A DNA stretch of 64,000 bases, from NCBI GenBank assembly GCA_022616055.1, contig JAKEFM010000003.1:1-64000 (forward strand), in the 5' to 3' direction. Shown one piece after another: positions 17,280-26,660 of the stretch. The position numbers and the translations under genes were made by a program. Source of the stretch: Planctomycetota bacterium. Its GTDB lineage: Bacteria > Planctomycetota > UBA1135 > JAKEFM01. Under the pieces are notes generated by a model. The model was not told the origin of the DNA, made no database searches, and worked only from the letters and a program-made list of their open reading frames with translations. How positions within the stretch are numbered: position 1 is the first letter of the stretch; every line of letters starts with the position of its first letter.

Positions 17280-18875
17280 GTGACCCAGGGCACGGAGCGG
17301 CCTGCCTCCCCTCCCCCGCGGGCCGGGGCCGTCCTCCTCGCCGCCGGCTTCGCCGGCTTCGCCGGGATGTCGGTCGAGCTTGCCGCGGTCCGGCTCCTCG
17401 CGCCGCACTTCGGGGCGACGGTCTTCGTCTGGACGAACGTGATCGGCGTCGTCCTCGCCGCCCTCGCCGCGGGGACCTTCGTCGGGGGGACGCTCGCCGA
17501 CCGCCGGGAGCCGGGCCGCCTCCTGCGAGGCAGTCTCGCCGTGGCCGGCCTCCTGTGCCTCCTCGCCCCGTTCCTCGCGCGCCCCCTCGGCGAACTCCTC
17601 ATCCCTGCCGAGGCGGGCCTGCGCCTGGAGGACTCCCTCCCCGTCGTCACGGGAGGCTCCCTCGCCGTCTCCCTCGCCCTCTTCGCGCCCCCCCTCTTCT
17701 TCCTCGGGGCCCTCTCGCCGGTCGCCGTCCGGACGATCGCCGCGACCGGCACCGGCGTCGGCCGGGCGGCGGGATCGGTCTTCGCCCTCTCGACGGTCGG
17801 CTCCCTCCTCGGCACCTTCGGGACGACCCACCTCCTCGTCCCCCTGGCGGGCGTGCGGAACACATTCTTCCTCTCGGGAGGGATCCTCCTCCTCGCCTCC
17901 CTCCTCGTCGCCCCCCGCCGCGCCGCGGCGTTCGCCCCGCTTCTCGGCCTCCCGGTCCTCGCCGCGCTGACCGGTGGGGGCGGGGCCGCTCGGGCGCTCG
18001 CGGCGGGGGAGGAGAGGCTCTGGGCGGCGGACACCCCCTACCAGTACGTCGAGCTCGTCCGCCAGGGACCGAGGCGCATCCTCCGGGTGAACGAGGGCCT
18101 CGACTCCTTCCAGTCCCTCCTCGTCGACGGGACCCCCTGGACCGAGGCCTACTACGACCTCCTCCCGCTCGCTCCCCTCCTCGCGGAGGTGGGGGAGGGG
18201 GAGCCGCTGCGTGTCCTCGTCGTCGGCCTCGGCGGGGGGACGGTGAGCCGGCTCTACCACGCCCTCTTCGCCTCGAACCGCGACCTCTCGATCGAGGGGA
18301 TCGAGATCGATCCCGGCCTCATCGAGTCGGCCCGCGCCCGCTTCGACCTCACGGCGGACCTCCATCCCCGCCTTCGGATCCACGGAGGCGTCGACGGGCG
18401 GGTCGCGCTCCGCGCGCTGCGCGGCCCCTACGACGTCATCGTGCTGGACGCCTACGCGCAGCAGCTCCACATCCCGCCTCACCTCGCTTCCCTCGAGGCC
18501 TTCGAGGCGGCCCGCGAGCGCCTCGCGCCGGGCGGCATCCTGGCGGCGAACGTCGACGGCTTCGGCTTCGAGGACCCCGTGGTCGCCGCCATCGGCGGGA
18601 CCCTCGCCGCCGCCTTCCCGACCGTCGAGGCGGTCCGGGTGCGGGACACCCGCAACGTCGTCATCTTCGCCCGGAAGGAGGGGCCGCTCGACTGGGAGGG
18701 CGCGCGCCGTCGGGCTTCCGATCCGGAACTCCTCCAGCGCGCCGGGTACGCCGCCTGCCCGCCCGTCCGCCGCATCTACCCTCCCGCGCCGGAGGGGGAC
18801 CGGCTCCGGGATTCCGCCTCCCGGCTCGACCTCCTCCTGATCCGCTCGCTCTGGCGCGCGGCGCTCCGCACGTGA
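17280..18875 (+). CDS. Membrane protein fused to a spermidine-synthase-like domain
   Basis: A 531-residue two-part protein. Residues about 18-235 hold six or seven membrane spans with GTFGTTHLLVPLAGVRNTFF near 178-197, as in the MFS-like half of fused MFS/spermidine synthase proteins. Residues about 250-530 form a Rossmann methyltransferase/aminopropyltransferase fold: VLVVGLGGGTVSRLYH (SAM site), IEIDPGLIESAR, and DVIVLDAYAQQLHIPPHL. The key Asp of aminopropyl transfer (usually YDVI-x-x-D) is present as VLDAY. The actual substrate of such fused proteins is not established. GTG start; the stop overlaps the TPR gene as GTGA. Confidence 0.75.
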   Translation: MTQGTERPASPPPRAGAVLLAAGFAGFAGMSVELAAVRLLAPHFGATVFVWTNVIGVVLAALAAGTFVGGTLADRREPGRLLRGSLAVAGLLCLLAPFLARPLGELLIPAEAGLRLEDSLPVVTGGSLAVSLALFAPPLFFLGALSPVAVRTIAATGTGVGRAAGSVFALSTVGSLLGTFGTTHLLVPLAGVRNTFFLSGGILLLASLLVAPRRAAAFAPLLGLPVLAALTGGGGAARALAAGEERLWAADTPYQYVELVRQGPRRILRVNEGLDSFQSLLVDGTPWTEAYYDLLPLAPLLAEVGEGEPLRVLVVGLGGGTVSRLYHALFASNRDLSIEGIEIDPGLIESARARFDLTADLHPRLRIHGGVDGRVALRALRGPYDVIVLDAYAQQLHIPPHLASLEAFEAARERLAPGGILAANVDGFGFEDPVVAAIGGTLAAAFPTVEAVRVRDTRNVVIFARKEGPLDWEGARRRASDPELLQRAGYAACPPVRRIYPPAPEGDRLRDSASRLDLLLIRSLWRAALRT

Positions 18876-19429
18876 GGTTCCCCGCCTCGATCCTCCTCTC
18901 CCTGCTCGGTGGGACGCAGGAGGAGGCCGCGAGGCTCGCGGCGGAGGTCTTCGCCCTCGAGCGGTCCGACCCCTCGCGCGCGCTCGCCGCTCTCGATCGC
19001 GCTCTCGCGCTCGCGCCGTCCGACCCCGAGGTGAAGAAGGCGGCGCTGTACCTGCGCCTGCGGCTGCGCGACCTCGAAGGAGCCGAGGAGGTCGGGCGAT
19101 CCTTCCTGGCCGGGCGGACCCCGGACCCGCTCCCCTGGATCTGGCTCGGAAACGTCGCCTTCTGGCGGCGGGACCTCGAGGCGGCCGATGCGCGCTACCG
19201 GGAGGCGCTGCAGCGGGCGGGAGAAGGCCCGGCGGCCGAGGACGCGAGGGCGAAGCTCGCCCAGGTCGCGGAGGAGCGGGCCTATCGGGATCGCGCGGGA
19301 GCGATCGCGCGGAGGTCCCTCGCGCTCGGCGCGGGCGCGCTCCTCTTCCTCCTCGGTGGGTGCGCGGCGCTCCTGCGGTTCGCGCGCGCGGGATCGTCCC
19401 GGCCGGGACGGGCGAGACCTCCGGGTTAG
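18872..19429 (+). CDS. TPR protein with C-terminal membrane anchor
   Basis: A 185-residue protein beginning at a GTG inside the stop of the fused spermidine-synthase gene. A hydrophobic start (FPASILLSLLG) may be a signal sequence. Residues about 35-130 form two to three tetratricopeptide repeats: RALAALDRALALAPSDPEVK and DLEAADARYREAL show the W/L-G-Y-A-F-A-P pattern. Residues about 150-167 (SLALGAGALLFLLGGCAALL) are a membrane span. It probably serves as a protein-binding adaptor for its membrane-bound neighbour, which is inference from gene coupling only. Confidence 0.65.
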   Translation: MRFPASILLSLLGGTQEEAARLAAEVFALERSDPSRALAALDRALALAPSDPEVKKAALYLRLRLRDLEGAEEVGRSFLAGRTPDPLPWIWLGNVAFWRRDLEAADARYREALQRAGEGPAAEDARAKLAQVAEERAYRDRAGAIARRSLALGAGALLFLLGGCAALLRFARAGSSRPGRARPPG

Positions 19430-19474
19430 GCGAGTCGACCGCGGGCCGGAAGCATCCCACCCGGCGAGCCCCCA

Positions 19475-20290
19475 TCACGTGGGAGCCGGGGCGCTCACCA
19501 GGTCGAGGAGCCACCGGGCGCGAACCGGGCTCCCCGCGACCCCGGGGTAGGCGTCCCGGAGGCGGGGAGGGGAGAGGTCGAAACCCTCGATGGGGGAGCC
19601 GTCGAATCGGAGCAGGACCCCTCCGGCCTCGCGCAGGATGAGGGCCGCCGCGGCCAGATCGTGGCAGCGCGCCGTCTCGTCGAGACCGGCGTCGAAGGCG
19701 TCGCTCGCGACGGCGAGGAGGTGGAGGACCGCCGAGCCGAGGCGCCGGAACTTCCCGACCTGACCCAGGAAGCGGGGGAGATAGGGCCGCATCCCGCGCC
19801 GCGACTGGAGACCCACGATCGGCGAGGGAGCGGGGGGGCGATCCTGAAGGTGGAGGCGTCGGGCCCCCTTCCACGCCCCGCCTCCCCGCTCCGCCCGGTA
19901 GGCGACCCGCTCGAGTGCGGAGAAGGCGGCCGTCGCGACGGGGGCGCGCTCGTGGAGGAGGGCGATCGAGACGGCGAAGAGGGGAAGGCCCGCGGCGAAG
20001 TTCCCCGTCCCGTCGATTGGGTCGACGACCCAGGTGAAGGGTCGCTCCGGGGCGAGGAAGCCACTCTCCTCCCCGTAGAGCCCGTGGTCGGGGTACTTCG
20101 CGGCGATCTCGGCGAAGATCCGCCTCTCGACGGCGAGGTCGGCGTCGGTGACCGGGTCGTCGGGCGATCCCTTCGGCCTCGCGAGGGAGGGCCGCAGGCC
20201 GGCGAGGATCGCCTTCCCCTCCCGCCCGGCGAGCCTCGCGGCGAATCGGGAGGCGTCCCGGAGGAAGGCGCGGGAAGGGAGGGGGGTCAA
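19475..20290 (-). CDS. Inositol-monophosphatase-family phosphatase
   Basis: A 271-residue Mg-dependent sugar/nucleotide phosphatase. The metal-site motifs are all visible: SPDDPVTDADLAVE (Asp pair), YGEES, WVVDPIDGTGNFAAGLP (D-P-I-D-G-T) and, late, CHDLAAAALILREAGG in place of the usual W-D-x-A-A-G. Substrate could be inositol phosphate, fructose bisphosphate, histidinol phosphate or PAP; sequence alone does not decide. The TTG at 20290 gives the usual N-terminal length and lies ten bases behind a TAGACT element, which supports this start. No Shine-Dalgarno site is present. Confidence 0.8.
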   Translation of the reverse strand: MTPLPSRAFLRDASRFAARLAGREGKAILAGLRPSLARPKGSPDDPVTDADLAVERRIFAEIAAKYPDHGLYGEESGFLAPERPFTWVVDPIDGTGNFAAGLPLFAVSIALLHERAPVATAAFSALERVAYRAERGGGAWKGARRLHLQDRPPAPSPIVGLQSRRGMRPYLPRFLGQVGKFRRLGSAVLHLLAVASDAFDAGLDETARCHDLAAAALILREAGGVLLRFDGSPIEGFDLSPPRLRDAYPGVAGSPVRARWLLDLVSAPAPT

Positions 20291-20300
20291 TTCGCCGCGC

Positions 20301-20306
20301 AGTCTA
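20301..20306 (-). promoter_or_regulatory. Candidate -10 element of the IMPase-like gene
   Basis: TAGACT ends ten bases before the TTG start of the phosphatase, so the transcript would have almost no leader. The same hexamer stands eight bases before the patatin gene start at 58064. No convincing -35 is seen. Confidence 0.35.
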
Positions 20307-20338
20307 CGCGGGCGGGACCCTCGATCGGCGGGGGGCGA

Positions 20339-21112
20339 TCAGCAGCAGAGGCAGCGCGCGGTCGCAAGAGGGAGGACCTCGCTCTCGCGGGTCCGGGGCT
20401 CGTCCGCGAGCTTCCGGATATCGACGGTCCACTCCTCGCCGGACGGACGCGCGATCCACTCGAAGGCGCCGGTCCACTCGAGCTCGAAGGGCGCCCGCAG
20501 GAGGGAGGGCTCGCCGTGGGTCCGGACGGCGAGGGTCGACCCGACGGACAGCGCGCGGAACACCCGGGAGAGGACGGCCGGCCGTTCCCACGCCGGGATC
20601 TCCCGGAGATCGAGGCGTCCCCACTGCGGCTCGCCCGCGATCGGGGCCTGCGGGACTCCCACGGCCTCGATCCACCGGACGGCCCGCTCCAGCTCTCGCC
20701 GGTCCCCCGGCGTGAGCATGCGGAAAGCGGTCGGGAAGAGGACGCGGTGCTCCGCCTCCATGTGCTTGCGCAGGAGCGAGACGAGGGCGCCGCTCGCGTA
20801 CCTCACCCTGGCGGGGTCGGCGGTCCGCACGGCCCCGGCGATCGTCGCGAGGAGGCTCCGGGCCGTTGCGTGATCCTGCCGGAGGATGTCGATCGGCCCC
20901 TTCGGGATCCGGCGGAGGAGGATGGGGAAGAGGGCCTTCTCCTCCAGGTCGAAGTGCAGGGGAAGGTCTCGCTCCAGGAGCCGGACGACCTCCCGCAGCC
21001 GTTCCGGGAAGACGTCTCCCGGCTCACGGAGGAGGGAACCGAGTTCCTCGACGAGAGGACCGAACTCCAGGTCCTCCGATTCGATCCGATGCACCGTGTC
21101 TCTCGCCGTCAT
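20339..21112 (-). CDS. Hemerythrin-domain protein with C-terminal DUF2249
   Basis: A 257-residue cytoplasmic protein. Residues about 1-145 are a four-helix HHE bundle; the iron-ligand His and Glu residues appear in FDLEEKALFP, RQDHATARSL and LLRKHMEAEHRVLFPTAFRML. Such domains bind a diiron centre for O2/NO sensing or iron-sulfur repair. Residues about 160-245 match DUF2249 (LDLREIPAWERPAVLSRVFRAL and later EWTVDIRK). The last residues are CLCC, an unusual Cys cluster. GGAGG seven bases before the ATG at 21112 decides the start over more distal ones. Likely role: stress-linked di-iron protein. Confidence 0.78.
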   Translation of the reverse strand: MTARDTVHRIESEDLEFGPLVEELGSLLREPGDVFPERLREVVRLLERDLPLHFDLEEKALFPILLRRIPKGPIDILRQDHATARSLLATIAGAVRTADPARVRYASGALVSLLRKHMEAEHRVLFPTAFRMLTPGDRRELERAVRWIEAVGVPQAPIAGEPQWGRLDLREIPAWERPAVLSRVFRALSVGSTLAVRTHGEPSLLRAPFELEWTGAFEWIARPSGEEWTVDIRKLADEPRTRESEVLPLATARCLCC

Positions 21113-21270
21113 GGTTGCCTCCGGAGGGTTCGCGGGGAGGGAGCCCCCCGGGTGCATCAATCCGCGCGCCGGGCCGGGCGGGGCGGGACTCCACATCCGG
21201 GGCGGCGGGTCCGCCCGAAAAAAAGCGCCGGGCGCGGAAAGGTTTCTCCTCCGGCGGCGGTCGGGGGCGG

Positions 21271-21299
21271 TTGCCGGCCCCCCCGGCGACCGATATGAG
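21271..21299 (+). promoter_or_regulatory. Promoter of the histidine phosphatase gene (leaderless)
   Basis: TTGCCG at 21271-21276 and TATGAG at 21294-21299 are separated by exactly 17 bases. The -10 ends six bases before the ATG at 21306, and there is no ribosome binding site. An A7 tract at 21218-21224 lies about 50 bases upstream of the -35. The -35 form TTGCC(G/C) with 17-base spacing recurs before purC and the arginine decarboxylase gene. Confidence 0.6.
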
Positions 21300-21305
21300 G
21301 GCGGG

Positions 21306-21941
21306 ATGACGGGGCCGACACGGTTCCTCTGGATCCGGCACGGCGAGGTCGATCCGGCCTGGGGAGCCCGCGTCTACGGCGATCTCGACGTCCCCCTCTC
21401 GGACCGCGGTCGGGCCCAGGCGAAGGAGGTCGCCGGTTGGCTCTCGGGAACCCGCCTGGACGCGGTCGTCTCGACCGACCTCGCCCGGTCGCGGTTCGGG
21501 GCCGAGGCGATCGCCTCCGCCCACGGCCTTCCGGTCACGCTCGAGCGCGACCTTCGCGAGCTCGACCGCGGGGCCTGGCGCGGGCTGACCTGGGAGGAGG
21601 TCGAGGGGAAGTTCCCCGGCGGGAGGCGGCGCTTCCTCGAGGACCCCGACTGGCGCGAGCACGGGGGGGAGAGCCTGAACCAGGTGGGGGGGAGGATCGT
21701 CCCGGCGGTGGGGCGGCTGGCGGCCCGCCACGCGGGGGGGACGATCGCGGTCGTTGGGCACCTCTGGCCGATCCGGATCGCGATCGCCTCGGCGCTGCGC
21801 CTTCCCCTCTCCCGCGTGATCCACCTCCAGGTCGAGCCGGGGACGATCGGGGTCGTCGACCTCCACGACCGGGGCGGCGTCCTCCTCGGCCTGAACCTCC
21901 GGCAGCCGCCCCCCGCGATTCCCTCCGAGTCGCCTCCCTAG
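21306..21941 (+). CDS. Histidine phosphatase family protein (phosphoglycerate-mutase-like)
   Basis: A 211-residue branch-1 histidine phosphatase. The catalytic motif LWIRHGEVD places the phospho-histidine at RHG near residue 11. LSDRGRAQAKEVA, STDLARSRFGAEAIA and RELDRGAWRGLTWEEVE follow the alpha-ribazole phosphatase/PhoE-like pattern. The second catalytic His is in VVGHLWPIRIAIA. The protein is of normal length and cytoplasmic. Substrate is uncertain: alpha-ribazole phosphate, phosphoglycerate or another phosphomonoester. The stop shares CTAG with the convergent MaoC gene. The start is the ATG, positioned only six bases from a -10 element. Confidence 0.82.
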   Translation: MTGPTRFLWIRHGEVDPAWGARVYGDLDVPLSDRGRAQAKEVAGWLSGTRLDAVVSTDLARSRFGAEAIASAHGLPVTLERDLRELDRGAWRGLTWEEVEGKFPGGRRRFLEDPDWREHGGESLNQVGGRIVPAVGRLAARHAGGTIAVVGHLWPIRIAIASALRLPLSRVIHLQVEPGTIGVVDLHDRGGVLLGLNLRQPPPAIPSESPP

Positions 21942-22429
21942 GAGACCTCGGCGCGGGCCGAGGCGCGGCGCTTCATCAGGACGACCCAGTGTCCCTCGAC
22001 GACCGCCTCGCCCCGCTGGTTTCGCACCGTCGTCCCGAAGACGACGACGCCGCGGCGAGGGGAGGTCGCCTCGCGCTTCTCCGCGACGGTGAGCTCGAGG
22101 TGGATCGTGTCCCCGAAGAGGACCGGGTCCTTGTACCGGATCACCATCTCGAGGAGGGCGAGGGTCGTCCCGTCGAACAGTCCCGTCTGGTTCCCGAGGC
22201 CGGAGGCGATCGAGTTGACGAGCATCCCGTGGGCGATCCGGCGCCGGAAGGGAGTGCGCTTCGCGAATTCCTCGTCGGTGTGGAGCGGGTTCCAGTCGCC
22301 GGAGAGCCCGGCGAAGGCGACGACATCGGCCTCGGTGATCGTCCTCCCGGGCGAGAGGAAGCGCTCCCCGATCTCGAACTCGTCGAAGTGCTTGCCCCGC
22401 GGGTCCGCGGGAGGGAGGGGGGAGGCCAA
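21938..22429 (-). CDS. MaoC-like hot-dog dehydratase
   Basis: About 163 residues with a single hot-dog domain. The hydratase-2 motif is clear: FAGLSGDWNPLHTDEEFAKRT then RRRIAHGMLVNSIASGL (catalytic Asp and His of the D-x4-H-xn-G motif). Enzymes of this form hydrate (R)-enoyl-CoA or act in degradation of aromatic or branched acyl-CoAs. The gene lies directly downstream of aldehyde dehydrogenase in the same direction but has its own TAGAAT element. The TTG at 22429 is the best available start; the true start could be a few codons later. It converges with the histidine phosphatase, sharing CTAG. Confidence 0.78.
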   Translation of the reverse strand: MASPLPPADPRGKHFDEFEIGERFLSPGRTITEADVVAFAGLSGDWNPLHTDEEFAKRTPFRRRIAHGMLVNSIASGLGNQTGLFDGTTLALLEMVIRYKDPVLFGDTIHLELTVAEKREATSPRRGVVVFGTTVRNQRGEAVVEGHWVVLMKRRASARAEVS

Positions 22430-22455
22430 GGGGCGGGGAGGGGCGGGCAGGTGAG

Positions 22456-22461
22456 ATTCTA
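22456..22461 (-). promoter_or_regulatory. Candidate -10 element of the MaoC gene
   Basis: TAGAAT on the minus strand, 26 bases before the TTG start. The extended match TAGAATC recurs at nearly the same distance before the aldehyde dehydrogenase gene, which suggests joint control of the two. No TTGACA-like -35 is seen 17 bases upstream. Confidence 0.4.
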
Positions 22462-22473
22462 CCCCTGGGGTCC

Positions 22474-23922
<1,449 letters not shown>

Positions 23923-23949
23923 AGGGGGGGTCGCAGGGGGACGGGCGGG

Positions 23950-23955
23950 ATTCTA
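23950..23955 (-). promoter_or_regulatory. Candidate -10 element of the aldehyde dehydrogenase gene
   Basis: TAGAAT on the minus strand, 27 bases before the ATG of the aldehyde dehydrogenase. It overlaps the last codons of the upstream cupredoxin-like gene. The extended sequence TAGAATC is the same as before the MaoC gene. Confidence 0.4.
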
Positions 23956-24699
23956 CCGGGAGCGGCCCCGGCGGAAGGCGAACTCGATGCGCCGGCTCTC
24001 CCCGGGGCCGAGTGAAAGGGCCTGCGACTGCTCCCCGAGCGTCTCGTGCCAGGCGAAGATCTCGAGCTCGCCGGGCGGCAGGTCGGGAAGGTCGAACGCC
24101 CCTGCCTCGCCCGTCACCGCGAAGAACGGGGTCGAGAGGACCGCGATCCAGGCGCCCGTCCAGGTGTGGACGTTGTCCTCGATCCGGATTCCGACTTCCT
24201 CCTGGTCGAACCTCCGCACGACCTCCTCGTCCGGCTTGGGGAGAGTCAGGTTGAACCCGAGGTTCTTCCGCGGAGCGCACTTCAGGTTGAACCCGCAGGT
24301 CGACCGATTCCGGACCGCCACCGGCTGCCCGGCCCGCAACGCGAGGACGTGGGGACGGAGCAATCCTCCCCGGACCTCGAGCGGCACAGGCGCTGCGGGA
24401 CTCGAGAACTTATGGCCGGCGAGCGCGGGCGAGGTCGCGCGGACGAAGACGACCGCGTCCCGGACGGTCCCATTCGGATTCACGATCAGGTCCTCGCGGG
24501 CGATCGCCTTCCCGGCGTTCTCCGCGGCGCAGCTCGGACAGGAGGCGAAGTCGATCAGCCCCGGCCTCGGCGGGTCGCCGAGGACCTTGACGAGTCCGGA
24601 GAGCCGCGCGCCCGCGGAATTCCGAGCCGAGTTCGCCGCAGGGCAGAGGGCCGGCGCGAGGACCACGATCGCAAACACGGCCAGCGAGCCGGGTAGCAT
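23953..24699 (-). CDS. Exported cupredoxin-like protein with degenerate copper site
   Basis: A 248-residue exported protein; residues 1-24 are a signal peptide. GGGAGG eight bases before the ATG at 24699 fixes the start over an upstream ATG. The layout follows a secreted plastocyanin-like/carboxypeptidase-regulatory family: an N-terminal strand GLVKVLGDPP, C-P-S-C at about 50-53, DLIVNPNGTVRDAVVFV, PHVLALRAGQPVAVRN, then a final Ig-like domain FAVTGEAGAFDLPDLPPGEL-EIFAWHE. Family members usually carry type 1 copper ligands in HN-x-H and C-x-V-H-P-W-M. Here these read GFNLKC and DNVHTWTGAW, so several ligands seem lost. Function is unknown. Confidence 0.6.
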   Translation of the reverse strand: MLPGSLAVFAIVVLAPALCPAANSARNSAGARLSGLVKVLGDPPRPGLIDFASCPSCAAENAGKAIAREDLIVNPNGTVRDAVVFVRATSPALAGHKFSSPAAPVPLEVRGGLLRPHVLALRAGQPVAVRNRSTCGFNLKCAPRKNLGFNLTLPKPDEEVVRRFDQEEVGIRIEDNVHTWTGAWIAVLSTPFFAVTGEAGAFDLPDLPPGELEIFAWHETLGEQSQALSLGPGESRRIEFAFRRGRSR

Positions 24700-24864
24700 G
24701 CGTGCACCTCCCTCGGGATCGTTGCGCCGGAGGAAGGCGGCCAGGGCAGGGGCGGGAATCCACCGGATTTCCACGGGCGTCCGGCGGTGTTTTCCACAAA
24801 GGGCTCAACTCACCGCCAACCATCTCGGAGCGCGGGGCTTGCGGCCGACCCGCGCCGGACCGTT

Positions 24865-24899
24865 CGCACAACATAATCATCCTTATCGGACGTTGTGCG
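24865..24899. repeat. Inverted repeat with an AT-rich loop
   Basis: Perfect 8-base arms CGCACAAC (24865-24872) and GTTGTGCG (24892-24899) enclose 19 bases that include an AT-rich stretch, rare in this DNA. It lies 39 bases after the stop of the unknown 555-residue gene and upstream of the cupredoxin-like gene on the same strand. It has no T-run, so it is either a weak terminator hairpin or an operator. The 24700-24937 gap holds nothing else that I recognise. Confidence 0.45.
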
Positions 24900-24937
24900 G
24901 ATCGCTCTTCGGGGAGCGAGAACGGGCAGGAAGGCCC

Positions 24938-26605
24938 TCAGTCGGAGCCGCGAAGCCCCGCCGGAAGGAGCTCGCTCACGCGCAGGTCGCGCGGCGTTCC
25001 CGCCTCCGGGGAGAGCGTCCCGGCGAGGAGGTCGCCCTCGCGCAGGTGCGGCGCCAGGGCGAGGTCGACGCGGGCGTGGATCGGGTCCGCCGAGGACCCG
25101 TCGGCCGGATCGACGACGAGTTCCCCGGCGCCGGAGGCCGGGGCGAGCCGGACGAGGAAGCGGCTCGAGGCGGCAGGCGGTCGCCGGGCGGAGGAGGCAT
25201 TGACGGCCCGGAAGGCGAAGGCTCGGCGAAGGTCGGAATCGAGGGTGCGCAGGGCGGGCTCGCAGCGGCCGAAGGCGTCGATCCCCTGCTCGGCCCTCCC
25301 CCACCGGAGGAACTCCTCGACGGCGGCGAGGGTCTGGAGGGCCTCCTGCTGGGCGGGGGGGCCGGGGGCGGGATGGAGCACGTCGAGGGCGAAGCGCCGC
25401 AGGTGCTCGGGCTCGAGACGCTCGAGGAGGTCGAGGGGCGGGACGATCCGCTCGGAGAGGTAGCGGCCGAAGGAGCGAAGTCCCGCCTCCCGGGCCGAAG
25501 GCACGGGGGAGGCCCCGCGGGAGCGTTCCCAGAGGTGCTCCTCGATGAGGGGCGCCAGGTTTCCGGCGGTCCCCTCGAGGGCGGGGTCGGGGGGCTCCTC
25601 CGCCTCGGGCTCCCCCTCGAGGTCGAGGTCGCGCTCGAGCCGATCGAACAGTTCCTCCAGGTTCTCGCCCCGCGCCCGGCCGCGTTCGAACGCCTCGACG
25701 GCGGCACAGGCATCCCGGGGGCGTTCGTCGTCTCGGCGACGGACGGCGGGGGTCGCGCCGGGCTCGGAGACCTCCCGGCGGGTCTCCTCCCACAGCGCCC
25801 ACAGCGCGGTGCGCGCCCGGTCGAGGTCGACGCGGGTCTCGAACGCGAGCCGGTCGAGAAGCGGCCCGATCACCATCCCCGGCCGCCCGGCCTCGGCGAA
25901 CATCCGCCGGAGGTCCTCGACACCAAGCCCGGCGAGGCCGTCGGCACCGAGGAGCGCGCGGAGCTCCGCCTCCGGCCCGTCCCCCCCGCCAGGCGGCACG
26001 GGCCAGAGGAGCCGCTCGATCTCGCGCTGGGAGAGCCGCGCCGTCGGATCGGCCGCGTGCGCGCGGGCAAGGTCCGCCCCGAGGGCGTCGCGCAGCTCCT
26101 TGCTCCGGAAGCAGGCGACGGCCCCCGAGAGGAGGAACTCCTCCCCCTCGAGCCCGGAGGTGCCGGGGATCGGGAAGAGCCGCCCGACGAGGGTGTCGCC
26201 GACCTCGACGAGCGCCTGCGCCTGGTCCTCGCGGAGGGCGATCGTGCGGCCCCGCAGGAGGTCGGTCACCGTCATCCCGGACCCCGGCGCGAGGGACTCG
26301 ATCTCGAAGACCCCGAAGACGTTCTCCGCCATTCCCTCGAGCATGTCGCGCAGGTGGACGGGGAGGTCCTCCGCCGAGCGCCGAAGGAAGGTGAGGTAGG
26401 GGACCTCGCCGTAGCGCGCGCTCGGCCGCTCGAAGAGGAACCATTCGAGGAAGCGCGCCTCCGCGACCCCCGACGGCGCGCTCGGAGCGCCGAAGTACTC
26501 CATCCGGGCGGGGGCGACCTCCTCGGAGAGGTCCTCGTCCTGCTCGAGGAAGGAGCGCAGGCTGCGGAGGCAGTTCTCGAGGAGGTCGCGCGCGGCGAAT
26601 TTCAT
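24938..26605 (-). CDS. Unknown 555-residue helical protein
   Basis: No family is recognised. The protein has no signal peptide and no membrane span, so it is probably cytoplasmic. It is almost entirely helical and acidic, with blocks such as MKFAARDLLENCLRSLRSFL at the start, PVHLRDMLEGMAENVFGVFE and LAPLIEEHLWERSRG in the middle. The C-terminal 110 residues may be beta-rich (SSRFLVRLAPASGAGELVVD). There are few Cys. It is the last gene of an operon TPR lipoprotein-galE-MBL hydrolase, 55 bases behind the MBL stop. ATG at 26605 is preferred over a TTG three codons upstream; no ribosome site is clear for either. Confidence 0.55.
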   Translation of the reverse strand: MKFAARDLLENCLRSLRSFLEQDEDLSEEVAPARMEYFGAPSAPSGVAEARFLEWFLFERPSARYGEVPYLTFLRRSAEDLPVHLRDMLEGMAENVFGVFEIESLAPGSGMTVTDLLRGRTIALREDQAQALVEVGDTLVGRLFPIPGTSGLEGEEFLLSGAVACFRSKELRDALGADLARAHAADPTARLSQREIERLLWPVPPGGGDGPEAELRALLGADGLAGLGVEDLRRMFAEAGRPGMVIGPLLDRLAFETRVDLDRARTALWALWEETRREVSEPGATPAVRRRDDERPRDACAAVEAFERGRARGENLEELFDRLERDLDLEGEPEAEEPPDPALEGTAGNLAPLIEEHLWERSRGASPVPSAREAGLRSFGRYLSERIVPPLDLLERLEPEHLRRFALDVLHPAPGPPAQQEALQTLAAVEEFLRWGRAEQGIDAFGRCEPALRTLDSDLRRAFAFRAVNASSARRPPAASSRFLVRLAPASGAGELVVDPADGSSADPIHARVDLALAPHLREGDLLAGTLSPEAGTPRDLRVSELLPAGLRGSD

Positions 26606-26660
26606 CGGCCGCAATTCTCGGACGGGCGCAGGGCCGATTCAAAGGCCCGGGGGGCTCGGC

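Noticed and set aside
21201-21224. GGCGG-CCGCC followed by seven A as a terminator
   Set aside because: The loop would be two bases, and the A-run has the wrong sense for the plus strand and the wrong side of the stem for the minus strand.
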